Positions 13,410 through 24,800 of a stretch of DNA of 64,000 bases are shown in pieces (the stretch's first letter is position 1; each line of letters opens with the position of its first letter). The notes under the pieces were generated by a model. The model was not told the DNA's origin. It searched no databases and was given only the letters and a program-made list of their open reading frames with translations. The position numbers and the translations under genes are program-made. Location: assembly GCA_036872755.1 (NCBI GenBank), contig JAVHNS010000023.1:1-64000 (forward strand), given 5' to 3'. Source of the stretch: Orbilia blumenaviensis (taxonomy: Eukaryota > Ascomycota > Orbiliomycetes > Orbiliales > Orbiliaceae).

Positions 13410-13879
13410 ATGCAATTCCTTGTAAGTAATTTTTATTTTTTTTTACTTTGTAGGGTGTTTTTAATCTAAAATCTTTAGTAGATTGTATTACAAAAATTCG
13501 AGACAAAAAGTTTAAAGAATTAAAAGAAACTTTTACTCGGTATAAAATAACACATCAAAAAATCATCAAAGGTCAGACAAAGCTTACAGAGCTTCTGGCT
13601 GAGTTCAACACTGTTGCAGCTGAATTAAAACATTAATTTATTGAGGTTTTAGTAATTGTACGGAAGTATCAAGAATTTTTTCTTCATGAAGAATAGAGAG
13701 TCATAAAAAATAATATAATATTCAGAAATAATCTGATCGTTGAAGAAAAGGCTGATGAAAATTCGTCAACACCTGATGAGGTGTTTGATTTCTTCTACAA
13801 TATTTTAGTGAATGCAATAAATTTTTCCACTAAATGGGATGAGAGTTATTTTGTATTTTCTATGGAGGATTTTTTTTAA
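13410..13879 (+). pseudogene. Antisense ORF 1 of G1 (unknown protein, two nonsense changes)
   Basis: The plus strand, opposite to pol, has a reading frame of 141 codons at 13454-13876. Only TAA (13634) and TAG (13694) interrupt it, and each is one C-to-T change from CAA or CAG. The product is Lys/Glu-rich and probably helical, with TKIRDKKFKELKETFTRYK near the start and FDFFYNILVNAINFSTKW near the end. A possible start is ATG at 13410, joined through a 32-base GTAAGT...TAG intron at 13422-13453 in the correct frame. Homologous relics lie at the same place in G0 and G3. I do not recognise the family; all other frames of this stretch are full of stops. Confidence 0.6.
13422..13453 (+). other. 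Possible 32-base intron in antisense ORF 1
   Basis: GTAAGT at the 5' side and TTTGTAG at the 3' side surround a T-rich stretch. Removing it joins ATGCAATTCCTT in frame to the long reading frame. The length is below the usual fungal minimum and no clear branch point is visible, so this may be chance. Confidence 0.3.
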
Positions 13880-13946
13880 AGTATTATTTGAAACTTTAGC
13901 TAATTTCCTATCATATATTTGTAATTTCTCATTTTTAAATTAAATT

Positions 13947-14171
13947 ATGCCTTGTTATCTTGCTATAATTCACACTAAATCATTAACTTTAATAATTCAT
14001 GGTATCACTCTATCGATACAGCTTCTGCGTAGTCGCTTGTTAGTGCTACCAGAGTACAAAATTCTATTAATTAAGGAAATAAGGTATCTGGAGAGGGTTG
14101 AAGAATAATTAAATGGACAACACTGTAAATATCTATTCAGGCCATGTGTCTGTGGAGGTGGATGTTTGTAA
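13947..14171 (+). pseudogene. Antisense ORF 2 of G1 (small protein with Cys cluster, one nonsense change)
   Basis: The ORF runs from ATG 13947 to TAA 14169, 74 codons, with one internal stop at 14106 (TAA, one C-to-T change from CAA). The product starts MPCYLAIIHTKSL, has a charged middle (IKEIRYLERVEE) and ends with a Cys cluster, HCKYLFRPCVCGGGC, that could bind metal. It lies 67 bp after ORF 1 on the same strand, so both could belong to one transcript. Relics lie at the same position in G0 and G3. A 61-codon open frame also exists on the other strand (13997-14182) and cannot be fully excluded. The protein family is unknown to me. Confidence 0.5.
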
Positions 14172-14371
14172 GAAAAATTCATGAGTGCAGAAATTGGTTG
14201 GGTAAAAAAGTTATATTTTTGTAGGTTGAAAATTTATAAAGTATGTTAATCTCTATTTTTTCTTAGGTTTTCCTCATCCTTGTTTAAATGCAGAAGCATC
14301 AAATTAATAAAATAAATTTTTGTTCCTAAAATAATCCTGTATAGTTTATAGCAAAATATTTTTTTTTAATT

Positions 14372-14485
14372 ACCAAGAATTGTCTTCCGGGTTATAAGGA
14401 GCAGTTCAACAAATAAGATATTCATTGTCATTGTTAGATCTGTCAAGGATTTTTTTAATTTTGTATTCCGTATAGTCGTCATATT
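14372..14485 (-). other. Chromodomain relic at the C-terminus of G1 Pol
   Basis: The frame reads YTEYKIKKILDRSNNDNEYL, then a stop where Trp of YLxxW is expected (TGG to TGA), then TAPYNPEDNSW. This order matches the chromovirus chromodomain, which in the family targets integration to marked heterochromatin. It places the element in the chromoviruses. Confidence 0.85.
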
Positions 14486-14639
14486 CAATTTCAATTTTGT
14501 TTAAATCTTCTCTAAGTTCTGGAGGGATTTTTTCTAAGACTAAAACATAAAATGTTTTGTGTATCCATATTGGTTTAGGTATATCAAATTCAAAATAATA
14601 CTTTCCAAGTTTTTTTTTGATTACGTATGGGTTAAATTT

Positions 14640-15107
14640 CTAAAAATTAAGTTTTTTATTAAATTGCTTAGTTTTTAAATTTCGTACAAACAAATATACT
14701 TTATCTCCTTTTTTAAAATCTGAGACTTCCTCCTGTCGTTTATCATAGTAGTGGCTTATCTTTTTTTGTGAAAATTGAAAATTTTTCACAAAAATACTAT
14801 AAGTATTTTTCATTGATTTCATATGTTTTTCAACTTCAAAAACAATTTTTTTTGGTGTAAGAAGGGGAAGAATAGTTTTAGGTATCCATCCTCTCAATAC
14901 TTCGTATGGGGTATACTTAGTAGTTAAATGTTGAGAAATGTTGTAAGTGAATTCTACCATAGGTAGAAGAGGTATCCAATTATTTTGGGCATAATTGAGA
15001 AAATTTTGAAGGTAGATTTTAAGGGTTTGGATAAGTTTTTTAAAGGTTTTATCCGTTTGAGTGTGATTTTTGGTTGTAATGTTTAATTTAGTACCAATTT
15101 GGTTCAT
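14640..15107 (-). pseudogene. Longest open segment of the G1 integrase relic
   Basis: A 155-codon stop-free piece of integrase from MNQIGTKLNITT, through NWIPLLPMVEFTYN and YTPYEVLRGWIPK, to GDKVYLFVRNLKTK. The ATG is internal: the integrase frame continues upstream with only RIP-type stops. The closing stop is a TGG-to-TAG change in the expected LDWKK region. The second catalytic Asp lies just upstream and is Asn, and the Glu position is Lys. It is therefore not an independent gene. Confidence 0.9.
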
Positions 15108-17720
15108 AATTGACTACCAATATTTGTTTGTAAAAAGAGGGTTGCAGTTAGAAATATATTTTTGTTAAATTTTATATTTAGAGAAAACATGGTTGTAGTA
15201 AACTTATTATAATTTTTTGGTTTTTTATTGGCTATTTTATGAGATAAAAATAGTAATTTTTGTTAATTTGTTTGTGATAATTAATATTTTGTTGTATAGT
15301 TTGTTGGTGAGGGAGTTTTGTGTTGGAGACATTTCTTGCATAAAGTTATAAGTAATAATTTTGAAGGGTGTATTTGGTATGTCGTATGGTTGAAAGGTTT
15401 TGTAAGGTTTGTGTTGGTTAGGTTTGTTTTTGCAGTAAAGATTGTAAGTTTTAATATATTTTTTGATTTGTTTTTTTATTTGAGGTTAGAAATAAGTTTT
15501 CGTAATAAGTTTTTGAGTATGGTTAATTTTAAGATGATTATAAGCTGGGTGATTGTGGTGTAAGGAGATAAGTTTTTTTTAAAATTTCTTAGTTGGAATG
15601 TAGAATGAGTCTTGAAATATAATAATTTTGTTGATTAATTTAAAATAAAAAAATATGTTTTTTTTTTTTAAGATTTGTTGTGTAATAGGGTTTTGTTTAT
15701 AGACTTTAAAAATTTTTTGTTGAAAATCATTTTTGATATTGTGTTTTGTTAGATTTAGGGATTTATTGATAAAAATCTGGTTTTTAGTATTGTTATATTT
15801 AAGAATTGTTTTTTTATTAGGTTTAATGTTTTTGATAAGGTTTGGTTTTTTGTTTATTGTATTTGTGAGAGTATTTTTTTTTTTTTTAAAATGTATTATT
15901 TTTATATTGTATTTGTTGAGGAGTTTTTATCATTGAATTTGTTGTTTGCTAAGTTTTTTTGTGGTTAAGAAGTAAGTAAGGTTTTTGTGGTTGGATAGGA
16001 TTGTGAAAGGTTTTTTGTTTTGGAGGTAAATGTGTTATTTTCGATATGTTTTTATAATAACCATTAATTTTTTGTTATGAATAGCGTATTGTAGTTGTGT
16101 AGTGTTGAATTTGTGAGAAATGTAGGTAATAGGGTATTATTGTTTATTTTTGTGGAGTTGAAGTAAGTAGGTTTTTAGTGTTGTTGTAGAGGTGTTGGTT
16201 TTAATTTTGATAGGGAGTTTTGGGTTGTAGAGTTTAAAAATAGGGGTGGAAGTGAATGATTTTTTAAAAATTTTAAAGGTTTGAATTTTTTTAGGTGTTA
16301 TTTTAAATTTTAGTTGTTTTTTAATGAGTTTGGAGAGTGTTGTTGATATGAAGTTGTATTTTTGAATAAATTGTTGGTAATAATTGTAAAATTTAAGAAA
16401 TGATTGTATTTTTTTGATATTTTTAGGTAGAGGTTAATTTTGAATGGTTTGAATTTTTTTGGGGTTTATTTTGATTTTATTTGAGGTGATTATGGTTTTT
16501 AAGAATTTGTATTTAGTAATAGTAAATTTTGATTTATTTAGTGTTACACGTAGATTGTAATCCTAAAGGAATTTTAATATTGTGTTGATGTTTTTTTTAT
16601 GTTTTCCCAGTGTTTTGTTGAAAATTAAAATGTTATTTAGGTAAATAATATAAATGATATTTATGTGTTTTTGAAGTATATGATTTATAAAAGTTTAGAA
16701 TAAGACTGGTGTATTGGTTAGTTTGAATGGTATAATTAAATATTTAAATAGACCATAGTAACATTAAAAAGTTGTTTTCTATTCTTTTTCTAGATTTATT
16801 TTAATATTATAATAGGTATTAATAATATCCAACTTAATAAAATAATTCATATCTATTAAACAATTAAAAGATTTACTTATCAATAATAAAAGTCCAATAT
16901 CTTTAATCATAATGTCATTCAAGCTTTTGTAATTAATACATATTTGTAATTTTCCATTAGGTTTTAGTATGAATAATATAGAGTATCCTACAAATGAGTT
17001 AAAAAATCGAATGAATTTATTACAAAAATTTTCATTAATATATTCCCGTAAAACCGCAATTTTTTCTTCTATATATGTGTATATAGGTAGAAATTTTAGT
17101 TAAATTCTTTTCTTTAAAAAAATATAATATGTGAATTAATTAATTTTCAACAAAAAGTTTTTTTTATCTAAAAACTGAAAAACCAATTTATTATTTTTGA
17201 AAATCCAATCTAAAATCTCCTTTTTTTTTTTGTTAATTTCTTGTATTTTAAAAAAAATATGTTTTATAAAATAGGGTTTGTTTTGGAGACAATTATTAAT
17301 TTTTTTTTGTGACATATGTTGGGTAAGTCGGTGATGAATTTCTTTTAAAAATCAATTGTTTGGTTGGATTTTGGAATAGATTTTTTTACAATTGTATTTT
17401 AAAAATTTAAAATGTCAAATTTTCCAATTAATACTTAAGTTATGTTTTTTTAACCAAAAAAATTTGAGAATTAATTTGTAAAAAATCTCTAAAATATCCA
17501 TCATAATTATTTTTAAGTGTTTATTTATAAGAAATATGAAAATAGTTTTGTGAGTAATTATTCCAAAAAAGTTATTATTGAAGGTGGTAACATATATTTT
17601 CTAAAGTTTTTGAATGTAAGGTAGTTTAAGTTGTTTGACGACTTTGAGATAAATGAATAAATTTTTTACTCCACAATTTAATAAAGATGTGTTGGAGTTT
17701 CTATTAATGTTGATTGGTAG

Positions 17721-20700
17721 AAAGAAATGATTTTTAATTGATTGTAAGGAAAATTGTTTGGATAGTTTATTTTTAATAATGTGTAATTTGGATTTTTTAG
17801 ATGGTATTGAATTCTGAAGTTTTCTTAGTTTTTTCTTTTTATGTTTATTTTTCTATAGATGTTGGTAAATTTAATTTTGTTGATGTGGAGGAATTTGTTA
17901 GGTCTTGGTTTGAGGTGATCTTGTTTAAGATTGGTGATTTTAAGTTGGTAGTAGGGTGAAGTAGGGTTATTTTGTTTGTAGTTGGAGTGATTTTTTTGAA
18001 AATGGTGTTTGAAGTTAAGTTAGGTGTTAAAGGTGAAGTTTTGGTAGTATATGTATTATTATTTTATGTTTTGAGTGTTTGGTTTGATTTTTAGGATATA
18101 AGGATTTTTAGTGAAGGTAATATATTTTTGGGTGTGATTAATATAGAGGTTGTATTTTTTATAAAATGAGTAGATAGTTGGTTTTTTATAGAGTTGGTAT
18201 TGGTGATTTTTTTTTTTTATTAAATTGTGTTTAATAATATGTTTGGTATTGGTTGTATAATAGTGTTTGTTTTTTTTGTGGTATTTTGTGATTTTTTTTT
18301 TGTAGTTGGTGTTGAATTGAGTGATGCAAGTATTTTGGTGAGTTAAGAGTTGAATGATGGTTCGAAAAGGATATTGACAAGGGTATTTTTTGTAATTAAA
18401 AGGGGTATTGGGATTGTAGGAAATAAGTTGGATGAAGTTGAAATGTTTAGTATATAAGTTTTATTTATTGTGATAGAGATTGTAAAAATAGAAAGTGTGG
18501 TTGTAGAGTTTTATATTTGAGGGTTGGTTTTTGTATAGGTGGTAATCAAAAATAATTTTTTAATATTTTGAAGTAATGTATTTAATTTTATTAGTTTGTT
18601 TGTAGGTAGGAGGGGAATTGATGTTTTTGATTTTTTTATGGTAGGTTTCTTAATTTTTTGTAAAGTCGATTTTATAGAGGTTGTTATTAGTATAAAAGAG
18701 GGTATTTTGGTATTTCTTAGAAAAAGGTTATTTTTGGTTTTTAGTGTATTTGTATCTGGCATATTTAGTAGTGAAAGTAATGTAGTAGTTTAGATATTTG
18801 TGGTTTGATTGATTTTGAGTTGTATGGTTGTAATTTTTGTGTTAGTTATAGATTCTTTTTTGATAATTTATACATTGGATTTGTCCTTCTTCAAATTTTA
18901 TAGGGATTATATTGTTAATGTAGGTTTTAGGGGTAAAGGCTTTGTTGTTATTTTAGCTTTTATAAGACATAGTTAAAGGATTAGAAAAAATTTTTTTATA
19001 AACTTTTTTTTTATTATTTGAGTGTTTTATAGAAAAATTTTCCTATCTGTGGGAAATTTGGTTGTAAGTGAGTAATAAATTTATTTTGGTAAGAAAATTT
19101 TCTACTACATTAGTGGATTGTAAATAAATTTTAGGATTTTGTGGTATAGAGTTAATATAAACTAGGTGGGTATAATAAATTCCTTCAAACATATACTCCT
19201 AGAAAAATTCTTTGTTAAAACACCTTTCGTAGTTCAAATGAATTCCAAACATCGGATTATTCCAAAACCAATAATATTTTTAAGAAATTAGATTATGGGT
19301 GACTAAAACAACTTTAAATCCAATCTTTTTTTTTTAAGTAATAGATTCAAAAATATTCATAAATTAATCAAAAATAGTTAAACAATTTGAAGTTTATTCA
19401 AAAATTTGCTATTAAAATTATTTAATTTTTTGAGAAATAAACTAGTATGTTATTTAAATTTTTTTTGTAGTAGATGGTGGTGGAGAGTTAATATTCACAA
19501 ATCTAACATTTCTATATTATTAAAATGTGTTATTTTGTTGTGGTTTTTTATAATTTCTAACAATATACCTAAATTTATTATAATTATAACAAATAAGATT
19601 ATTAAATTTTGGTCCCTTAAGCTCCTTATTATACAAATAATTATGTTAAATTATATTAAAATCCATAAAAACTAAATTAAAAATTTTATTTAAAATAAAA
19701 CTTCCATCCTTATTCTTACACCAATTCCTATTTCCTTTATTATTCTAATTTTAAAATACCTTCCCCTTATTCTTATCTTTTTTAAAACCATAATCATGGA
19801 AATTCTTTTTCCCCTAACCATACTTATTTCACCAATAAATATTATTGATTTCAATAACCATCTTCTACATTTCTATACATTCAAAAGATTTTCCAAGTTA
19901 TTATTCTCTAAAAAAAACTTAAACCTTCAGCTCTAATTTCAATCCTTCTCAAACTCAATAAATAATATTAAATTCATCTCATTTAATAAAAAAAACAATT
20001 TAGTTAAATTTATAAAAATATCCATAAATTAAATTAATCTATTTAAATCTTTCAAAGTTTTTACAAATTTTATTAATTTTATTATCTTTTCTACATTATT
20101 ATTTAAAAAACATAATAAATTTCTCAAAATTCATCATAATCTTAAAAATATGAATATCAAAAACAATTCCATTCTTAACATAATAATTATTATAGTTAAT
20201 AAATATTTAAAAAATCAGATCTTCCAAATATATTCCTATAAAAATAATTTTAAATCTATTATTTAAAAATTTATCACCCTATATTTCAAAATAAATTAAA
20301 AGTTAATAGAAAAAATAATCAATTTTCTTAAATTTATCAAAATACTTTATTAAATCTCTAATTTTAAATACCTTATTAATACCAATTCTAATTTTTTCCT
20401 TATCATAATCCATTTTAAAGATTTCATATTCCAATTATTTTTGTAAAAATGCTTCTTCCTTATCTACAACAGCTTACTTATATTCTATTTCCAAAATAAT
20501 TATTCTCGTTATAAAATCTTTCACAATTAGTAGAATCTATCTACTTAAAAGTCCTCCTATGCTAACCATTGTGTTAAATAAATTTAATATTATATTAAAT
20601 AATTATTCATATCTTCGAAAATAATCTAACGTCAACTATATCCTAATCATAACATTAATATATTCAATATCTTTATATTATCTAAACAAAACATTAATTC

Positions 20701-20942
20701 ATACTAATTTTAAATCTTCACTATCAATAATTAACTTTAGAAAAAATAATTTAACCTATTCTACAAATAATTTTTCTATTTGCGTCTATTAATCTTAAAT
20801 TATAACTAATAAACATATTACTCTATCAAAAAAATTATCTCCTATTCCATAAATAACACCATAAAAATCATAATATTTAACATCACTACTATTACTTAAC
20901 ATACAATTCTTATTTTACCATTAAAAATTGAATCAATCAAAA
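17721..20942 (-). pseudogene. gag and gag-pro linker relic of G1
   Basis: By position this should be Gag and the linker to protease. The part nearer protease (17.7-19.1 kb) is rich in Lys, Ile, Asn and Thr on the sense strand because G is depleted. Beyond 19.2 kb the sense strand is depleted of C, and frames break up. A possible nucleocapsid knuckle at about 18880-18850 reads CINYQKRIY, but the spacing does not fit CX2CX4HX4C exactly. Open pieces such as 18511-18762 are fragments of this region, not genes. Confidence 0.5.
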
Positions 20943-21499
20943 TATTACACCTGTCCTAAATATTCCCCAAATAAAAAATTCCTAAAACAACCTAACATTC
21001 TTTAACTAATCATATTCTCAATCTAAAATATTCAAATTATTCTCTCAAAATAAACTAAATTAAATATAAAAATATCAAATAATATAACTCCTAATAAAGA
21101 AATACTAAATTCAATAAATAAAAATAGTAAACAAAATATATTAAATATTAATAAATTAACCAATAAAGTCTAAGAAAAAATCCTAAGACTACCATCATTC
21201 AAAAATCCTTATATACATAAACATCATCCATACAAATATAAATTGTCTATAAACTTGGGCATTATGTACCCCAGAAGGCATTATATGCACATAACGTGCC
21301 AAACCACACATAACACTTTCTACATGATTTATTCTGGGAATTATGTTGTTAGCACAACACAATCCAACCCATCTCTTTCTAGTATAGTTTTCTCCCACCA
21401 GATATTTATAATAAAAATTATTTTGGTGTGAGAAATAGTCTGCGAAAACGGACTCATGTTTGACATGCCAAAACATACCTAGTATGGCTGGCCGTGACA
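20943..21499 (-). repeat. 5' LTR of G1
   Basis: It starts TATTACACCTGTCC (TG changed to TA) and ends GGCTGGCCGTGACA. It aligns over its whole length with the left LTR, but is G-poor on the plus strand (CCTGTCCTAAATATTCCCC versus CCTGTCCTGGGTATTCCC). It was therefore deaminated on the opposite strand. The right third keeps many G and C. Confidence 0.92.
21208..21216 (-). promoter_or_regulatory. Possible TATA box in the G1 5' LTR
   Basis: The minus strand reads TATATAAGG, placed mid-LTR as expected for an RNA polymerase II core promoter. The left LTR has TATATAAA at the same point. In this AT-rich context the evidence is positional only. Confidence 0.35.
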
Positions 21500-21504
21500 T
21501 AATT
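21500..21504. other. Target-site duplication of G1, right copy (TAATT)
   Basis: Identical to 12311-12315 and directly next to the right LTR edge. Confidence 0.75.
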
Positions 21505-21899
21505 ATTATAATTATAATAATAACAATAATAATTATGATAGGAAAAATAATATAACAATAAAAATAATAATTATAATAATAAAAATAATAATTAAAATAA
21601 TAATAAATTTGTTTGTTTGTATAATTAATTAAAAATAAAATTATAATTATAATAAAATTATTAAATAATAATTATTATAATTACAAGTTTATAAAGTTAA
21701 TAAAGATTTCTGCAATTATTATCTTCTTAATCATTTCTACTTTGAAATTATAAGTTAATATAATTTTATAATAATAATATAAATTAATCCAATACAAAGT
21801 AATTTTTAATTTAATATAAAAACTGTATTATAAAAATTACTATCTATATATGATTAAGATGTAGCAGTCGGGTTTGAGTGCTGCGCAGCAGCCTCCTAG

Positions 21900-24800
21900 T
21901 TTTAAATTTTTTATTTTAAATATTTATTTTAATATAAGAATTTTATATTCAAATAATAATTTTATTAATTTAAAAAAATTATTAATTTTATATAAATTTA
22001 ATTTTTTTTAAATAATTTTATATTAATAATTTTTTTTAAATAATTTTATATTAATAATTTTTTTTAATATAATTTATAATTTTTTTATAATTTTATAATT
22101 TTTAATTAAAAGTAATTTTATTTTAAAATATAATAAATATTTATATTTTTATAATATTAATAATTTAATTATTTTAAATTATTTTAAAAACTAATTTTTT
22201 TTTAAACTATTTATAAATAATTTTATATTTCTTAATATATTTAATAATAAATAAAATATAATTATTGTTTAATTTTTTTCTAAAGAAAAAAAAACTTTAA
22301 TTTAAATTAATAAATTTAATAATATATTTTTATTTATATAACTTAAAATTTATCCAAATATTTTTATTAATATTCTTTTTATTATATTATTAATTATTTT
22401 TATTAATAATAGTTAATTTTAAATATTTTTTATTTATTCCAATTATTACTTTAATAATTAAATAATTAATTATTATTAAATTTTTAATTAAATTATTTAA
22501 TTTAATAATTTTATTTTTTTTTTTATTTTTTTTATTAATTAATTAAATTTTTAATTTAATTAATTTAATATTATTATTAAATAATATAAAAAAAAAGAAT
22601 ATAAATATTATATAAATTATATTTTTTATATAAAAATTAATACTTAGTATTTTAATATAATTTAAAAATTAATTTTTAATTAAATACTTATTTTAATTTT
22701 AGTTAAAAAATTAAATAATTTTATAAATTATAAATAATTTTTTGATTATAAAATTTTAATTTTAATTTTAATATAATATTATAAATATTTAATTTTAATA
22801 TAATTTTTTTAATAATAAATTTTAATATAATATTAATAATATTTAATTTTAATATATTTAATTAAATAATATATTTTAATTAAATTTTAACAATAAAAAT
22901 ATTAATATAATATTATTTTTATAATGTGGTTTTAAATTTAAATTTATATTTTTTTTTTATAAATTAAAAAATTTTATTATTTTTCAATTTATAAAAATTA
23001 TTAACTAAATAATAATTATATTAATTTATTAATCTGGTTAAATCGATTTTTTTAAAAAATATTGTTTTTTTTTAATTAAAATTCTTTTTATTATAAAAAC
23101 TTATTTTATTTTAAATTTTATAAAAAGTAATATTATTTTGTATATAATTTATAAATAAATATAAATTAGTGTATATAATAAACTTATCATATTTTTTTTT
23201 TTTTAAATATCTAATACTAAATAAAACAACTAAAAAACTTAAAATAATTTAAATTAAATAATTATCTATATAAAATTTTATATAATAATTTTTTATTATT
23301 TAAATTTTCTAATAAAAATTTATTTTTTAAATAAATAATTATAATTATAGTTTTTTTTTTAAAAAAATATTAATAAATTTATTTTATATAATAATATTAT
23401 AATTATAAAAATTAATATATTTATTTATTTTTTAATTACATTATTAAAGTTTTAATATTATAATAAAAAATATTTGGATTTTATTTTATATTATAATAAA
23501 AATTCTAAAAATTTTTAATTATTATATTTTTTTATTTTATTATCTAAATAAAAATTAAGGATTTTATATAATTTTTTATATTAATCTTTTTTTTATTTTA
23601 ATAATAAATAATTTAAAATTATTATAAATATTAATTTTATAAATTATTATTTATATTTTTATTTATTTAATATAATTATTTATAAAAATAATAAAATAAT
23701 TTTTATTTTTTTTAATTAAAAATAATTTATTTAATAAATTATTATAAATTTTTTTTTAAAATGTTTTATATTTAAATTAAATAGTATTATAATTAAATTT
23801 TTTTTTTTTTGATTTATATATAAATTTAATAAATTAATAAATTTTTTTTTAAAAAATAATTTAATTTTAATTTTTTTATTAATTTTTATTTTATACTTAT
23901 ATTTAATAAAAATATAAATAAATAATAATTTTTTGAAAATTTTGGGAATTTAATAATTTAATAATTTAAAATTTAATTAAATATTAATTATATTTGTTTT
24001 AAAAATATAAATAAATTGTTTATTAATTATTTTAATTTTAATAAATTTAAATAATTATTTATATTTTTTTAAATTTAATTTAACTAATATATAAATATTA
24101 AAATTAATGATTTATTAATTATTTATTATAAAAAAATTTTAAATATTGTAATTGTTATATTTATTTTAAATTTCACATAAATTTAAAAATTAATTTTAAA
24201 TATTGTTTTTTTATTAAATAAAAATTTAATTTAATTTATAATAAAATTTTTTTTGGTTTTTTTAATTTATTATTTATAATTATATTTATTTTTTATTAAT
24301 TTTTTTTTTTTTTTTATTTATTTTATTTATTTTTTTTTTTTTATTATTAATTTTTTAATAAAATAATTTTTGATTTAATAATTAAATTAGTTGTAATAAT
24401 AGTAATTAATATTATTATTAATTTTATTTTAATTATTATAATTATAATAATAATTATTTTTATTATTATTTTTTTTATTGTTTTGGTGAATTTTTCTTTT
24501 TTTATAATTATTATAATTTTTATTATTGTTTTGATTTTTTTTTTATTTTTGTTATTTTTTTTATATTTTTATAAAACTTTTTCATTTTTATTGTTTATTT
24601 AATTTATTTAAATTATACCATTTTATTTTTAAATATAAAATCTTATATAATTTTTTATATTTAATAAAAAATTAGGTTTTAATTTTTTTATTAATAAATT
24701 TAAATATAATTAATAATAATTAATAATATTAATTTTAATTTTATTAAATATTGATTTTTAATTATTTTATTATTTATTTTATAAATAATATTAAATAATT

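Larger units (their letters stand above)
14355..17720 (-). pseudogene. pol relic of G1: protease, RT, RNase H, integrase, chromodomain
   Basis: Read on the minus strand. Protease: NCGV at about 17678-17670, where D(S/C)G is expected. RT: about 17090-16600, with ILKPNGKLQICINYKSLN and the active site YLNN at 16643-16632 instead of YLDD. RNase H: about 16260-15960, with TNTS, NKKL and SNHKNLTYF in place of TDAS, DKEL and TDHKNLTYF. Integrase: CKKC zinc residues at about 15335, then LIITNKLTK and SNCNPLFTNKYW, where catalytic Asp are Asn; the Glu is Lys in TQTDKTFKK. Chromodomain: about 14485-14372, with ILDRSNNDNEYLI and APYNPEDNSW. All losses are G-to-A on the sense strand. Several Trp codons are stops. 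Confidence 0.92.
12316..21499 (-). mobile_element. Ty3/gypsy chromovirus G1, complete, inside H2
   Basis: LTRs lie at 12316-12868 and 20943-21499, with the 5-bp duplication TAATT at 12311-12315 and 21500-21504. The pol relic on the minus strand runs protease, RT, RNase H, integrase, chromodomain, so the right LTR is the 5' one. Total length is 9.18 kb. A 1.5-kb stretch between the chromodomain and the 3' LTR holds two ORFs on the opposite strand. G1 is the least decayed element in the window, but all enzymes have lost catalytic residues. The plus strand is T/G-rich and C-poor at about 14.4-19.1 kb and A/C-rich and G-poor at about 19.2-21.2 kb. Confidence 0.92.
10764..21899 (+). mobile_element. 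Helentron-like element H2 (long type), carrying gypsy G1
   Basis: It starts GCCCGACTGC and ends TGCTGCGCAGCAGCCTCCTAG, with T at both 10763 and 21900. Removing G1 and one target duplication leaves about 1.95 kb, which matches H6 without its insert (about 1.92 kb). Inside are three roughly 100-bp tandem units at 11190-11440 and a TTTAA repeat. The copia copies C2 (28580/28581) and C3 near 45905 preserve the empty site, showing insertion between two Ts without duplication. No coding capacity for Rep/helicase is visible, so it is non-autonomous. Confidence 0.88.

Noticed and set aside
13997..14182. 61-codon minus-strand ORF with MNFSYKHPPPQTHG
   Set aside because: It overlaps antisense ORF 2, which has a longer frame, its own ATG, and a single stop explained by one C-to-T change. 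I prefer the plus strand but cannot exclude this frame without a consensus.
15318..15936. Two hydrophobic plus-strand ORFs
   Set aside because: They lie antisense to the integrase and RNase H relics; the Phe/Leu/Val richness comes from the T/G-rich plus strand.
18511..18793. Overlapping ORFs on both strands between gag and protease of G1
   Set aside because: The minus one is a fragment of the gag-pro linker and the plus one its antisense shadow.
18850..18880. Possible CCHC zinc knuckle of Gag
   Set aside because: CINYQKRIY fits only if two residues were lost to RIP, and the last Cys is one position off; not listed as a domain.
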